DNA from: Liopterus haemorrhoidalis | Lineage: Eukaryota > Arthropoda > Insecta > Coleoptera > Dytiscidae | Direction: 5' to 3' | DNA length: 64,000 bases | NCBI GenBank assembly: GCA_963971575.1 | Contig: OZ020616.1 | Span: forward strand, 5,104,924 to 5,168,923 | Shown: one piece after another, positions 34,091-45,609 of the stretch | Position numbering within the stretch: the stretch's first letter is position 1 | Layout: each line of letters starts with the position of its first letter | Notes under the pieces: model-generated | Told to the model about the DNA's origin: nothing | Seen by the model: the letters and a program-made list of their open reading frames with translations, nothing else | Databases searched by the model: none | Position numbers and translations under genes: made by a program

Positions 34091-34172
34091 ACAGGATTCG
34101 AACTCTGCTACGTTCGAACTGCAAATTACAAAGTGAATGACAAAACCAACTGAGCTACTAGAGCCACTGATC
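34091..34172 (-). other. tRNA-like insert in family-A element (strong boxes)
   Basis: On the minus strand, TAGCTCAGTTGG (34157-34146) is a textbook A box and GAGTTCGAATCCT (34105-34093) a textbook B box, 40 bases apart. The arms do not close into a proper cloverleaf. Differs from the inserts at 5.4 and 23.4 kb. Confidence 0.55.
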
Positions 34173-34636
34173 TGGTGTGTTACATAGCGAATTAAATATT
34201 TAACATATTTTAGTTAAAAACACAAAAAATGCGTTATTTTCCGAAAACATAATCTGATCCAAAATTCCTGTTGTACTATTCCGGTTCACACCAATGTACA
34301 TTACTTAGAATTTTTTCAGATTTTTAGTTTAAACCATCTGGGCTACAGGGTGTGGGACAAAATTTTTTTTGCACAGTTTTGGCAAATACGCATCAAAATA
34401 ATTTTTTTTGCAAAAATAAAATTTTGATCGTTAATCCACGTACTAAGGGCTTTCATTTGATACTCAGAATTTTTAAAAAATATATTTTTTTTGATGAGCA
34501 CATATTTGTTTATATTTTTAGGGGGATATGTTTTTTAGATGTTTTAGTATTTTTCCTATAAGCGGGTCAAAGAGTTGTATAAGCATGCCAAATTTCAACT
34601 CTCTAGGTTTAGCCGTTTGTCTACAATTTTTACCGA

Positions 34637-34699
<63 letters not shown>
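34637..34699. repeat. (GACA)n microsatellite
   Basis: About 15 perfect units at the family-A microsatellite position. Confidence 0.95.
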
Positions 34700-34701
<2 letters not shown>

Positions 34702-34739
34702 ATTGACATAAATATTTTAATTTGTACCCATAATTTATT

Positions 34740-35075
34740 ATCACTTACGTTATTCCTACAAAACCTTGAAATGTGCAAAAATCCACACTTCACATAAATT
34801 TTTTAATATGTTCCAACAATTTTTCATCATTTAATATACCTACAAAATCCTGAAACGTGTGAAAATTCACATTTCCCATAAATTTTATAATGTGTACCTA
34901 CAATTTGTTATCACTTACTATATACCTGCAAAACTCTGAAACGTGTGAAAATTCACACTTTACATAAATTTTTTAATATGTACCAACAATTTTTCATCAC
35001 TTAATATACCTACAAAATCCTGAAACGTGTGAAAATTCACATTTCCCATAAATTTTATAATATGTACCCACAATT
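34740..35075. repeat. Tandem family-A termini
   Basis: Four copies of a short block with CTACAAAATCCTGAAACGTG and GTGTGAAAATTCACA, at ~34755, 34833, 34925 and 35010, spaced ~80-90 bp. Pairs of units alternate, suggesting a ~170-bp double unit. Single similar ends recur at ~35945-36000 and 42205-42335. Confidence 0.75.
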
Positions 35076-35089
35076 TGTTATCTCTTACT

Positions 35090-36700
35090 ACATCGTTTCT
35101 TAAACTGGGGTCCGCGAAACAATTTTGATATTAACTTTACATCCCCCAACTTTTCGCTTTTATTTAAATAACCCATTTAATAAAAATCCTACATGGTCAA
35201 GACTTTTTGTATTTGTTGTTACCTAACTAGTTATTGACATAACTAAACAATAATTAGTAAAAATTTAATTATTTTTATTCAACTGCAAATTATTTATAGA
35301 AAACATATTATAATAAGATCTATTTTGACCAATATTTGACCAAGAAATGTTTGTATGAGTTTAATAATTAGTAAAAATTTAATTATTTTTATTCTACTGC
35401 AAATTATTTATAGAAAACATATTATAATAAGATCTATTTTGACCAATATTTGACCAAGAAATGTTTGTATGAGTTTAACGTATTATAATTTGTAACTTTT
35501 TTAATTCCTTTTACTACTATTTTTATTCTTTTTATGTTTTTTTATCTTATATGACAATAAAAATGTTCATTTCTATAAATGCGCAAGACCATTTATTAAA
35601 ATACTTATTATAACGTAGTGCCCATGAGATTATTGAGCCAGAAATTAAGTCTCAATTGTAATTGGGAAGAACCCTATTGTTTTTTATTAAAATCCGAAAC
35701 CGGAAACGGAAGTTATTAAACTATAAAAAAAAATTAAAAAATTCGTAACTAGTAAACCAAACCTTGGACAAAAATTTGTATAGGACATAATTTGATGTAT
35801 TTTTGAAGATTTACCTAAATCTTCTTTAAAATTTAATTTTTTTTTTTATGTATTTTTTTTTATTATTATTTTTTTTTTATGGGCGGGCAAGTCTAGCCGA
35901 GGTGTCCCTTCACCACTGGTTTAATATATACCCACAATTTTTCATCACTTAATATACCTACAAAATCCTGAAACGTGTAAACATTCACACTTCACATCAA
36001 ATTTTTTAAATGCATTTTATTTTTGACTCCTGAGTAATAATAATAATAATTCTTATTAAAGGTGACACAAATTTATTGAGAATAAATCAAGTCAAATAAA
36101 AACAAATGAAACTTACGATTCTATCAACAGTCACTGTAGGAGATAACAAACTTAACTGCAAACAATAATGAAAAATTGCTAATATTACTGCTCCCCACTC
36201 CGGCACGTGGACGCCGTGTCCAGCGTCGCAAGGCATCGCTATTATTTCACTATATCGCTACTGGACTTAGTGTAAACATGTGTATTTGTGTGAGTGTAAG
36301 CTTACTATACAGAACATGTATACTTTTGTTATTACATCGAATATGATTGAATGTGTGAACGTTTTTATTAAATTTGTGGTAATAACCTTGATGTTATAAT
36401 AGTATTTAATAAAATTATCTTGTAGGCGTATGATAACATTTAAATATTACGTTTTAAATTTTTAAAATGCCTTTTTATATTGATAATCCGTTTTATATTA
36501 TCGTGTGTGTTTTTTTAAACCAAAGAATGATCAGTAGATCGAAGTAATGTGGAGGCGTTGTACTATTGTACCGATTTTCCACAATATGTATAATAAACAA
36601 TACTCTCTTTATTCAGGGGCGGAATGAGGGCCTAAATTGGCTCGAGGGACTTTTAAATAAAGGACCCATATTTGAAAATTTTATATATATTTCGTAAAAA
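35090..36700. other. Repeat-derived intergenic stretch
   Basis: Contains a ~125-bp direct duplication (TTATAGAAAACATATTATAA at ~35292 and ~35410). A block at 35540-35640 and another at 35930-36130 both recur inside the hAT element at 42.0-42.47 kb. 35645-35830 is inverted relative to 49040-49090 and 49865-49960. 36180-36700 shows nothing recognisable. Confidence 0.55.
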
Positions 36701-38067
36701 TATTATCGCTCAATAACTTAAAAATAGACATCAGCGATATTGTTCTGTAATTTTTTAAATCTATTTGTGGGTTTCGAATAACTTTTATATTTATATAGTT
36801 TTGTGTAGAAATGTTCAAATAATACGTCATTTTTTTTTCGACTTGATTACTTATAGTTTAGAGCTTTCATCAAAAAATATTATACTTAAAGATAATAGAA
36901 TGCCACTTGGTATACGTATTCTTCACGAAAAATAAATCATTTTTACCCGTAACACCAATTTTGAAAACCGCGGCAGATTCAAGAGGGCGGCAAAAATAGA
37001 TTAACAAGTACAATAACTATAAATAATTTTCACAATACAACAAAATAGCTACAATCATATTTGTAGAATGAGGCTTTAGGTACAATTTGCCACATCGTAC
37101 GCAAATATGCGTCGATTGGTTTACAAGATGGCGTCTATAATACAATTTGCTTATTTACAATTACCTAACAGTTTTTTCTACAATTAAAAATATCCTATTA
37201 GATAGATAAAAATTCGCTGCAAATTTTAATATATAGATTGTTATTAATTTTATTTCCGATTATTAGTTTTGTATAAGAAACTATTGAGGACTATAGGGTT
37301 GTGCGCCGCCTTAAGGCTGCGTATAACCCCCAGAGGTTACCAATTTCTTATACAAAACTAACAATTTGAAATAAAATTAGTATCAATCTATACATCAAAT
37401 TTTGCACCGAATTTTTATCTATCTAATAAGATATTTTTAATTGTAGAAACATATATTGTAAACATATTATCGCTCAATAACTTAATAATTGACTTGAGCA
37501 ACATTTTTCTGTAATTTTTTAATTCTATTTATGGGTTTCAAATAACTTTTATATTTATATAGTTTTGTGTAGAAATGTTCAAATAATACCTCAACATTTT
37601 TTTCGACTTGATTACTTATAGTTTAGAAGCCTCGTCGAAAAATATTATACTTGATGATAATGGAATGCCACTTGGTACACGTATTCTTTACAAAAATTAA
37701 ATCATTTTTACCCGTAAAACCTATTTTGAGAACCGCGTCAGATTCAAGATGGCGCCAAATATAGACTACCAAGTACAATAACTATAAGTAGTTTTCACAA
37801 TGGAACAAAATAGCTAAAAACTTTTTTGTACAATGAAGCTTTAGCTACAATTTGCCGCATCGTACGCCGATTGGTTTACAAGATGGCGTCTATAATTCAA
37901 TATGCTTATTTAAAATATCATAACAGTTTTTTCTACAATTAAAAATATCCTATTAGATAGATAAAAATTCGCTGCAAATTTTGATATATAGATTGTTATT
38001 AATTTTATTTCCGATTATTAGTTTTGTATAAGAAACTATTGAGGACTATAGGGTTGTGTGCCGCCTT
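36700..38067. repeat. Two ~600-bp direct copies separated by an inverted piece
   Basis: 36700-37315 and 37465-38067 are direct copies (both have CTATTAGATAGATAAAAATTC and GACTATAGGGTTGTG near the end). 37320-37450 is an inverted partial copy. Each copy contains CAAGATGGCGTCTATAAT. Family unknown; no transposase. Confidence 0.75.
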
Positions 38068-38736
38068 AACTCGGAGAATGTAGATGCTCATGGGTGTTTC
38101 TTTTCTCTCAAAAATATTATGACTTCTGTCCGTAATGGTAATACTCTTTGAACAACTAGAGTTTGTGACAGAGAGCTTACTGAGTCTGATCTAATACCTT
38201 AAGTTCATTCGGTCCATCGAGGATTCCTTCGATTCCTCGATAGATCAAGCTGCTCCTGCCTAATATCTTAATGGCATTCTTACCATCTTAATGGCATTAC
38301 ACTTGAAAGGGTATCAGAAATACGTGATCTAGGTGTAATATTCACAGACTGTTTGTCCTTTGAGAAGCATATAAATATCATCACTATCAAGTCGCTAAGG
38401 ATGCTTGGCTTTATCATACGTCAAACCAAAAAATTTACTAATATCCATGCTATCAAGTTGTTATACTTTTCACTTGTGTGAAGTCATCTTGAATACGCCA
38501 GCACTATATGGTCCCCTCAGCAAGTTACTTTTATTGGGCTCAACAGCGCTATGAAGTGACGCCAAGCGGATAAAAACTGAACTAGGCGAAACGAGTAATA
38601 GTTTATTGTTTACATCTGGTTTACATGTGTTTTCTCGTGTAGTTTGTATTGCTTTTAAAAGTTAGTGTTGCAGTTTGTTTGTTATATTAACTTTTGATAG
38701 CAATTATTATTCTTTTTTATATTACTTTATGTTATA

Positions 38737-38850
38737 ATGAGTTATTATAACACAAATTGGTGTGTGTTTAGCTGTCACTCAAGAAAAGAAAGTAACAAAA
38801 ATATTTACTTCCACTCTTTTCCAAATGAGAAACAATTTGTGAACTGTTAA
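38737..38850 (+). pseudogene. THAP zinc-finger N-terminus, truncated
   Basis: 37-codon frame MSYYNTNWCVFSCHSRKESN then KNIYFHSFPNEKQFVNC and stop. The Cys-x3-Cys opening and the F-H-x-FP block are the first half of a THAP DNA-binding domain; the later Trp, Cys-x2-His and AVPTIF parts are absent. THAP domains occur in P-element-type transposases and their host derivatives. Confidence 0.6.
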
Positions 38851-39257
38851 TAAATTTGGTGTTGTGGAAGAGATAATAACAAACTAGTATTTATTAAACA
38901 AATTAAATAAAAAACAAACACTAAATTATAAAAATCCTTCTCAAACATAATTAAATATCTACTCGTGTAATTTTAATGCAGAATTAGAGCAAGCGGTCTC
39001 AAATTCTGTACGCAGCTTTTCTAATACATTTTCACTGAACCTTCAGTGCCTGCTTTTGTTTTTAATCAATTTATTTAGGCAAGGAGTTTCTAACAGAGGT
39101 TGCGGTTCATACCGTTGTAAGACAGGTTTTTTAAAAGTAGACCACAGGCATTTTAAATCTGTGCTGGTTAATATTTCCATACTAAATATATTGTTTCTGG
39201 AACAAAAAGAAAAACCAACAGAAACCACACAAAAAAAAGAAAAATCAAATATTACAA

Positions 39258-39680
39258 TCAATTAATGCTCTGGTCTTGGCTTCTTTCATTTTGGTTTGTT
39301 AACCACCTGGCACAAAATAATAGGACAGCTGAAATGTGTTTGCATGTAGTTCCTGCTTTACATGTGCAGGACATATTTAAAACTTCAACATCATTACTAA
39401 ATTTTAATTTCCCAGTGACTTCGTGAGGTGGTGTTCTCAAACTGCTTGTTTGTAAACATAACCCACATATGTCGACATGCTCATCATTTTTGTCCAAAAT
39501 TCCGCACAACATAAGATTTCCGGCGTTTAACAACTCTTCTCCTTCAACTACACACCTAGAAGAAGGTGTTGCACTTAAAAAATTAAAATAATTTAATAAA
39601 GATAGCTGTTTATTATCCATTGCAAATCGATGATTTAACATGTAAACAAATATGGACAACTTTCCCATTACTCGTTTCAA
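39258..39680 (-). pseudogene. SWIM zinc-finger protein fragment
   Basis: 140-codon frame. LNMSCTCKAGTTCKHISAVL (about residues 99-120) is a SWIM finger, CxCx6CxH. Just downstream on the minus strand (about 39190-39060), STDLKCLWSTFKKPVLQRYE and PQPLLETPC continue as a second exon. That order (SWIM, then a TDLK-W...YEP block) is what I know from arthropod and cnidarian SWIM/YqaJ-exonuclease proteins tied to repeats. The YqaJ domain is missing here. Confidence 0.6.
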
Positions 39681-41063
39681 TCAGCTGTTCACAGCGCTCG
39701 TAGCGCCGCCATCGGGCATTGTTGTACCCAATATGCTACGCTGAATATCATGCCACTAATATACCGACGAAATATATGCGATCTCTGTTTGTTGTACAAA
39801 ATATTTAATGGAGTAACTTATGCACCTGACATCCTTTCAAGCTTCCACCTGAGAGCTCCTACTAGAACAACGAGGAACCTCAATTTATTGCAAGAACAGC
39901 AACATTCAACCAACTACGGATGCAATACTTCTACTAATAGGTTATCTAAATTGTTCAATTCCCTCAATTGTAATAATTTAGATATATTTAATTCATCGTT
40001 TAATGTTTTTAAAAATAGAGTAACTCATTTAGTTAATGTATCGTAAAATTTAATTCTGTACTGTTTTGTTTAAGTATGTATTTTATATTTGTGTTATATT
40101 GAGCTATTTAGGCTTATTGCTTGTAATGATTGAAAATTTAAAAAAAATAAAATAAAATAAAAAAAATATCTCAAAATAGTCACGTTTTGTGTCTAAATTT
40201 TGTCCCAAATTAGTCGTCATATATATAAAAAAGAAAAATCGAAATATATCCAAAATGGGAGCTATTTATAGAAGATGAGACAATTTGTCCTATATTTTTT
40301 TGCTACCGCATACAGTATAATGTCGAATGATTGTTTACACTTGCAAAACAATTATTTTTGCACAGTGCACTAACCTCGTACACAATACAGAGATAAATTT
40401 AGATTGGACTCCAATAAGTGGCATCTTTGGCCTGCTCCCAAATAAACAACTTAAATTAAGGAAACACGTGTGAAATTTACAAGATATAATTTGCCAATTT
40501 TGTATTTAAATAGTTAAACATTAAATTTGTTCTAAGATAATAAGATTCAATGCCTCGGCACCTCAACACCTTAAACGATTTAAAATTAGTTTTTAACCCC
40601 TTAAGAACCGATTTTTTATCAAAGAACTGCATAAAAAAAAAAAATAATAATTAAAACTAATATTTTGACATATTAAGCACAGAAAAAAGTTTGTTTAAAA
40701 AAAAAACAACTTTAATTTTATAAATAAACATGGTTTTTATTTAATTCAAGCAAATGATAAATAAAATTAATTGATAAGTAAAACTGATATATATTAGTAA
40801 AATAAGAAAAAACATAATATATAAGAAAATAATACGTAGAAAAATTAAAATAATTAATAATTTAATTTTGTCTGGTAAACATGGAACCATGGAGAAACAC
40901 ATAATGCAACATTGTAAGGTTTACAATAATAACGAAACTCTCTCCTCTTTCTTTGTCCTTGGTCGTCCTTTTGATTGCTGCATACAGTACACACTCTAGT
41001 AGTTTTTTTTTTTATGTTGGAGGAATACTGTCAAGAAAATGCCTTTCAATTAGCCTCAATGGA

Positions 41064-41351
41064 TAGGGTGACCATTTTCTTAAGAAGGCAATGCTGGACG
41101 GAGCAAAAAAAAGGTCCTCATCTCCTAAATCCAAGTGAAGAGCAAAAAAAAGGTCTTCACCTCCCAAATCCAAGTGAAGAGCAAAAAAAGGTCTTCACCT
41201 CCAAAATCCAAGTAAAGAGCAAAAAAAAGGTCCTCACCTCCCAAATCCAAATGCGGGACAATGCGGGACAAAATGTTTAAGTGCGGGACTTTTGCGGGAC
41301 GCATCTTAATGCGGGAAAAAATGTTAAAATGCGGGACGAATGGTCACCCTA
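41064..41351. mobile_element. hAT-type MITE in piggyBac, near-exact 8-bp TSD
   Basis: Ends TAGGGTGACCATT and AATGGTCACCCTA; TCAATGGA / TCAATGGG on the two sides. Inside are four tandem units (41100-41250) of AGTGAAGAGCAAAAAAAGG with CTCCCAAATCCA, then repeated GCGGGAC words. Noncoding, although open in one frame. Confidence 0.88.
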
Positions 41352-42447
41352 TCAATGGGCCTTGTTTTCTTAGACGCCCAGATTTTTTTGTTCCTGTGCC
41401 AGTGTGAAAATTTTGAATAATTTTTTCTTCAGCGTTTTTTTGAATTCTAATTTACTCTTCTGACCTCCATATTTTTTTGCATAACACAAAAGCGTTGCAT
41501 ATATGTCGAACAAATGAAAAAATATTTTTTTATAGTACTTTTTTCCTCTTTTCTTCGTGGATATTTTTGTGGATTCTAAGTGGATAATTTTGCATTTGTT
41601 GGTCTAGTACAGCGGTTCTCAAAGTGTGCTCCGCGGATCCCTGGGGTTCCGTGAGCTACCTCAAAGGGCTCCGTGAATTATAAATTTAAATCCGCTAAAA
41701 ATTAATATATATTAACAAAAAATTATAATTATTATTAATTTACATAAAGTTAATTTGTTGCTCTGAAAAGTTTAGATTTATTTAATTAATGAACTAAAAA
41801 ATCTGTAACGGTTAACTCAATATAGTGCACTCCCCTATTCGATAAAAACAGTAAGTAAGTTCTTCAATTGTTCAATTAGTTTTTACGATTTGAGTTTTTG
41901 TTGCAACGCAAAATGCTCCGGTCCAGAAAGACTAGTTGAGTTTGACTGTTGATATCGGACAACAATATTTTCCAGATGTTTTCCAGATATGTTTTTTATC
42001 TTATATGGTAATAAAAATGTTCATCTCTATAAATGCGCAAGACCATTTATTAAAATACTTATTATAACGTAGTGCCCATGAGATTATTGAGCCAGAAATT
42101 AAGTCTCAAGAACGACGTAAAGTGAAGGTAGGGAAGGGGTCCGCAAAAAAAAAAAAAATGCCAAGAGAGGGTCCTCGGACTACATAAGTTTAAGAACCCC
42201 TGTCTTACTATATACCTACAAAACTCTGAAACTTGTGAAAATTCACACTTCACATAAATTTTTTAATATGTAGCCACAATTTTTCATCCCTTAATATACC
42301 TACAAAATCCTGAAACGTGTAAACATTCACACTTCACATCAAATTTTTTAAATGCATTTTATTTTTGACTCGTGAGTAATAATAATAATAATTCTTATTA
42401 AAGGTGACACAAATTAAATAAGAAAAAATCAAGTCAAATAGAAACAA

Positions 42448-42870
42448 ATGAAACTTACGATTCTATCAACAGTCACAGAGAATGAAAAGCTTAAAAATTA
42501 TACATGGATTAGAAACCCATTCATAGTTCAGAAAAGGCCAGAAACATTCACAGCTAAGGAGTACGAAATTTTCATTGACATGATTTCAGATTCCTCACTA
42601 CAGGCCATATTTGAAAAACTATCTTTGCCAGAATTTTGGTGCACTTTGAGAGAAGAATATGCAGATTTATTAATGAAAGCTGTTAAAATACTTCTTTCTT
42701 TCGCTACGACTTATCTGTGCGAATCTGGAATTTCTTCGTATGCTGCAACAAAAACAAAATACCCCAACAGACTCGTTGCAGAAGCTGGTATGAGGATTCA
42801 ACTGTCCTCTATAAAGCCAGACATAAAAGAATTATGTAAAAATAGGAAACAAGCCCATGCATCCCACTAA
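42448..42870 (+). pseudogene. hAT transposase C-terminus (ZBED5/FAM200-like), fragment
   Basis: From ~42481 the frame reads TWIRNPF, EYEIFIDMISDSSLQAIFEK, LPEFWCTLREEYADL, FATTYLCESGISSYAATKTK and NRLVAEAGMRIQLSSIKPDI to the C-terminal KQAHASH. This is the hATC end of the ZBED5/FAM200/SCAND3 type. The first ~11 codons (MKLTILSTVTE) come from a preceding repeat and are not native. N-terminal BED finger and catalytic core are missing. Confidence 0.85.
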
Positions 42871-42956
42871 AAATGTTTGTTTTTTATAATATTTTGCAAT
42901 TATTTTCTGATAAATAAATGATTTTATTGAAGTACAAATAATTTAATTCTTTCTTT

Positions 42957-42964
<8 letters not shown>

Positions 42965-43008
<44 letters not shown>
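42965..43008. repeat. (TA)n microsatellite
   Basis: Perfect TA run in the hAT element tail. Confidence 0.95.
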
Positions 43009-43009
<1 letters not shown>

Positions 43010-43357
43010 ACTCTTCGATGTTAGGTATCGTCGAGTGGCACATACACATAATTAGTGAACCAGTGGGGTTCTGTGGAAATTTGTATGCCTTTGGAGGGCT
43101 CCGCAGCTCAAAAAGTTTGAGAACCGCTGGTCTAGTAGATCAACCCCACCCTTTGTGTCATTATAATCAATTATGACTTTTGGTTTCCAAATTGTATTAC
43201 CATCTTTATTTTTTTTGTAAGATCATTTTCTCGAGTTATTTCGGGCAAATACATAATGGAATATAAAATATGTGATCGGCCGAGTTATTTTGGGTACGGT
43301 CTTTTTGGACCATAAAGTGTGGCCGAGTTAACTTGGGCCTGGTCCTTAAGGGGTTAA

Positions 43358-43918
43358 CTATTATTAGTTTTCACTGTAACACTACTAAGGCGCGGACATT
43401 TTATGCAAAACCAATCGAAATATTAATCATTGTCTTTGTAGAAGCCGCGATACATCAAAATATCGCTTCAAGATCGTTCTTATTTTACTTGAGTGCGCAA
43501 TCCGTATCATATCCACGGATCTGATTCCATTTGCTGGATCACATAAAAGATCCGGCGCATCACTATTTAATACTAACTGCTTATAAAGATAATAATAAGA
43601 TTTATATTTTAATTGATTTTGCATAAAATGTCCGAGCCTTAAGCCTGGTATATAATAGATATGTTATACATAAGCATAAAAAGTACACTACATTCTTTGT
43701 TCTGTTTATTATTTTATTACATACAGATGGTTTGAAGGTTCAAACCCATTGTTCTATAGGTATGCGTTATGTTATGGAGTTATTATAAACCAGGATTTAG
43801 ACATTGAATATCATATGGCTATTTAGAACTTAAAAAAAATATTTATTTCTTTTGTATAGACACATCTTTTAGAAGTATTTTATTTTCTTGACTTTTTTAA
43901 TTTTTAAAAATAAACCCT
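43358..43918. other. Intergenic between piggyBac and tRNA gene
   Basis: No ORF or repeat recognised. The piggyBac flanks rejoin here (ATTAGTTTT on both sides of TTAA). Confidence 0.5.
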
Positions 43919-43991
43919 TGGTTCCATCCAGGATCGAACTGGAGACCTTCTGCGTGTAAAGCAGACGTGATAACCGCTACACTATGGAACC
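43919..43991 (-). tRNA. tRNA-Val (anticodon UAC)
   Basis: 73 bases with a fully paired cloverleaf: acceptor GGTTCCA/TGGAACC, D stem GTG/CAC around AGCGGTTA, anticodon stem TCTGC/GCAGA with loop TTTACAC (anticodon TAC), and T arm TCCAG-TTCGATC-CTGGA. Discriminator A. A box TAGTGTAGCGG and B box GTTCGATCC are intact. A T-rich stretch with a run of Ts on the minus strand (AAAAATTAAAAAAG in plus orientation) follows the 3' end and may terminate pol III. No intron. Confidence 0.96.
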
Positions 43992-44346
43992 AGTTACTGT
44001 TAATTTTAATAGGACTTTCTAAATATAATTTTGTTAGCCGCTAGTTAGTAAGACATTCTCGTTATATTCAATGTAGCGTTTTCAGTATCCAGGCGTATAA
44101 AGCCTGAACATAGAGAGATGAAATTTGTCATTCATATCTGGGAATATTTGAAATAAAGTATCTGAAAAGGTATTTCAATTTTCTAGTATTTGAAATACTG
44201 TATTTCAATGTTCAAAAAAAAAGAATGCTTTTGGTATTTGGATTTGCAAATACTTTAGAAGTATTTAAAATATTTCCTTGTATTTCGAATGTTTCATTTG
44301 TGTTTCAAATATTTCCATAGAACATGTTCCAAATATTTCCTAGTAT

Positions 44347-44589
44347 CAGTGGCGCACCCAAAGGCCCCCCCTCTAAGAAGGAAGGAAATAAAAATAAAAA
44401 CACACAAATACACTAGAAAATTTAAAAAATAGGGATGAGGACCTTTTTTTTAGGTCATAACTTTGTATTTTCGAAGCGAGGACCTTTTTATTTAGATCAT
44501 CACTTGATATTTAGAAGTGTGAACCTTATTCATAATTTAAATGATAATTTTATCTTCCCCCCCAACAAAAATTCCTGGGTGCGCCACTG
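44347..44589. mobile_element. hAT-type MITE, CAGTGGCG ends, 8-bp TSD
   Basis: Ends CAGTGGCGCACCCA and TGGGTGCGCCACTG; octamer CCTAGTAT at 44339-44346 and 44590-44597. The centre has the AGGACCTTTTTTTTAG-type module also seen in other MITEs. 243 bp, noncoding. Confidence 0.92.
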
Positions 44590-44599
44590 CCTAGTATTA

Positions 44600-45460
44600 C
44601 AAATATTTTCTATCTGTCTCATTTTGTAATTCGTAACTATACTCTGTTCAAAATCAAGAAGTAGTAATCATGCAATGTTCAAGTTTGAATTCCGAAGTAA
44701 TTCTTGACTAAGATAATGACTAAGTATCTGGCATAGTTTTGCATGCATATACATATTTTTGACTACCGTGTAGAAAAAATACGGACAGTTCGAAAAAATA
44801 CGTCGCACAAAAAATATAAGCATTTATAATCAACAAAAAGTTATTTATTTATTTCATTTTTTATTATTTTGAAGGACGTATCACATTAAAACTATTTATA
44901 TGTAGAATAATGAACTTTTGGGAAAAAAGAAAGTTATTGTACATAGATGTGAACTGGAATGGTGTAATTAAAATTTTTGATCAGATTATTTTGTCAAGAG
45001 TTATCAAATTAGTCCAAAAATCAGGCAGGACAGTGTCCAGGATACATCCGCTGCGTAGAATGCGATATTTGCCAGTTCGCCACTGTTCCAAGGTACAAAA
45101 ATTTGTTGGCACCCTCAATTGTTTCTCAATTTAAACAGATAGGTGTGTTGCTGTTTGTCATCAAGCGCATCTCCTCAGTCTTACCAATAATAATTTTCCT
45201 ATTTTAAATTCAATAAATATTTATCATTTTTTTAATCTTTAACCAAGCAAAAAACATTGTTAACCCAGTGATAAAGAATATATATTAAAAAACAAATCAA
45301 AATAATAAAAAATAATATTCTTGTTATTGTTTTTTGTAAATAAAACATTTAAAAAAATTACAACACGATTAAAAAACAAGTACAATGTAAAGAGTACTAA
45401 TAAGATTAGAAAATGTTTTTATTTCTTTTTGGTAGTTCAAAGTTTCTTAACTTATTTGAT
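44600..45460. other. Intergenic, nothing recognised
   Basis: The only open frame of note (44910-45134) has no family resemblance. Its part at 44940-44990 (GATGTGAACTGGAATGGTG) looks like a weathered family-A block. Confidence 0.5.
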
Positions 45461-45464
45461 GCCG

Positions 45465-45608
45465 ACCAGCGTAGCCTAGTGGTAACACAAGTGCGTTGCT
45501 AAGGTCTCGGGTTCGAGTTCAGTTCAAGCATGGGATTTTCAAAAATTACAATTGTCCTGGCTGATTGCCGAAGTAGCAAAGGTCATAAAAAAATTAAAAC
45601 AACTTATT
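45465..45608 (+). mobile_element. tRNA-derived SINE
   Basis: GCGTAGCCTAGTGGTAACAC (A box 45472-45485) and CGGGTTCGAGTTC (B box ~45508-45520), then a short body CTGGCTGATTGCCGAAGTAG and a run of As at the end. Arrangement fits a short insect SINE. Confidence 0.6.
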
Positions 45609-45609
45609 T

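Larger units (their letters stand above)
32997..34800 (-). repeat. Family-A element, long copy split by a MITE
   Basis: Left terminus GATGTGAAGTGTGAATTTTC (33000), right terminus near CACACTTCACATAAATTTT (34780-34800). Carries, in reverse order, the TTGCGCCTATGG block (33875), tRNA-like insert (34091-34172), TGGGCTACAGGGTGTGGG block (34339) and the CAGA microsatellite (34639-34699). Split by the TIR element at 33148-33815. Confidence 0.8.
38541..39695. mobile_element. TIR element with THAP and SWIM remnants
   Basis: Interrupts the LINE. Ends are imperfect inverted repeats: AGCGCTATGAA...GAAACGAGTAAT at the left, and ATTACTCGTTTCAATC...TTCACAGCGCT at the right. It holds the start of a THAP-type protein on the plus strand and the start of a SWIM-type protein on the minus strand, so it looks like an internal-deletion derivative of a two-gene element. 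The outer limits and target duplication are not clear. Confidence 0.6.
38070..40165 (+). pseudogene. Jockey-like non-LTR retroelement, RT end, interrupted
   Basis: Left part has ITLERVSEIRDLGVIF, FEKHINIITIKSLRMLGFII and HLEYASTIWSP, the late RT/thumb region of jockey-like LINEs. After the insertion, LRAPTRTTRNLNLL and RLSKLFNSLNCNNLDIFNSS continue to the stop at 40046. An A-rich AATAAAATAAAATAAAAA tail at ~40140-40165 ends it. Stops and the insertion make it dead; the 5' part is missing. Confidence 0.8.
41610..43129 (+). mobile_element. hAT element (Charlie-like ends) in piggyBac, 8-bp TSD
   Basis: Ends CAGCGGTTCTCAAA and TTTGAGAACCGCTG; exact octamer GTCTAGTA at 41602-41609 and 43130-43137. 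Retains only the C-terminal part of a transposase at 42480-42870, plus blocks shared with 35.5-36.1 kb. A (TA)n run lies at 42965-43008. Confidence 0.92.
40597..43353 (-). mobile_element. piggyBac-like element with two nested hATs
   Basis: TIRs CCCCTTAAGAACC and GGTCCTTAAGGGG inside TTAA duplicates (40593-40596, 43354-43357): the piggyBac signature. After removal of the two nested hATs, the minus strand reads KPKVIIDYNDTKGGVDLLDQ (~43190 down to the hAT junction), then through a stop to RLRKQGPLRLIERHFL and ECVLYAAIKRTTKDKERG (~40990), the C-terminal part of a piggyBac transposase ending near its Cys-rich tail. Confidence 0.88.

Noticed and set aside
34740..35075. Regularly spaced GTGTGAAAATTCACA blocks as a CRISPR-like array
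   Set aside because: Eukaryotic context, spacers are also repeated, and the blocks are termini of family-A elements.
39750..40046. 98-codon frame as a host gene
   Set aside because: Reads as the C-terminus of the jockey-like LINE (LRAPTRTTRNLNLL...), followed by an A-rich tail.
42448..42480. First codons MKLTILSTVTE of the hAT fragment as a true start
   Set aside because: The same DNA occurs at ~36110 without the transposase, so it is fused repeat sequence.
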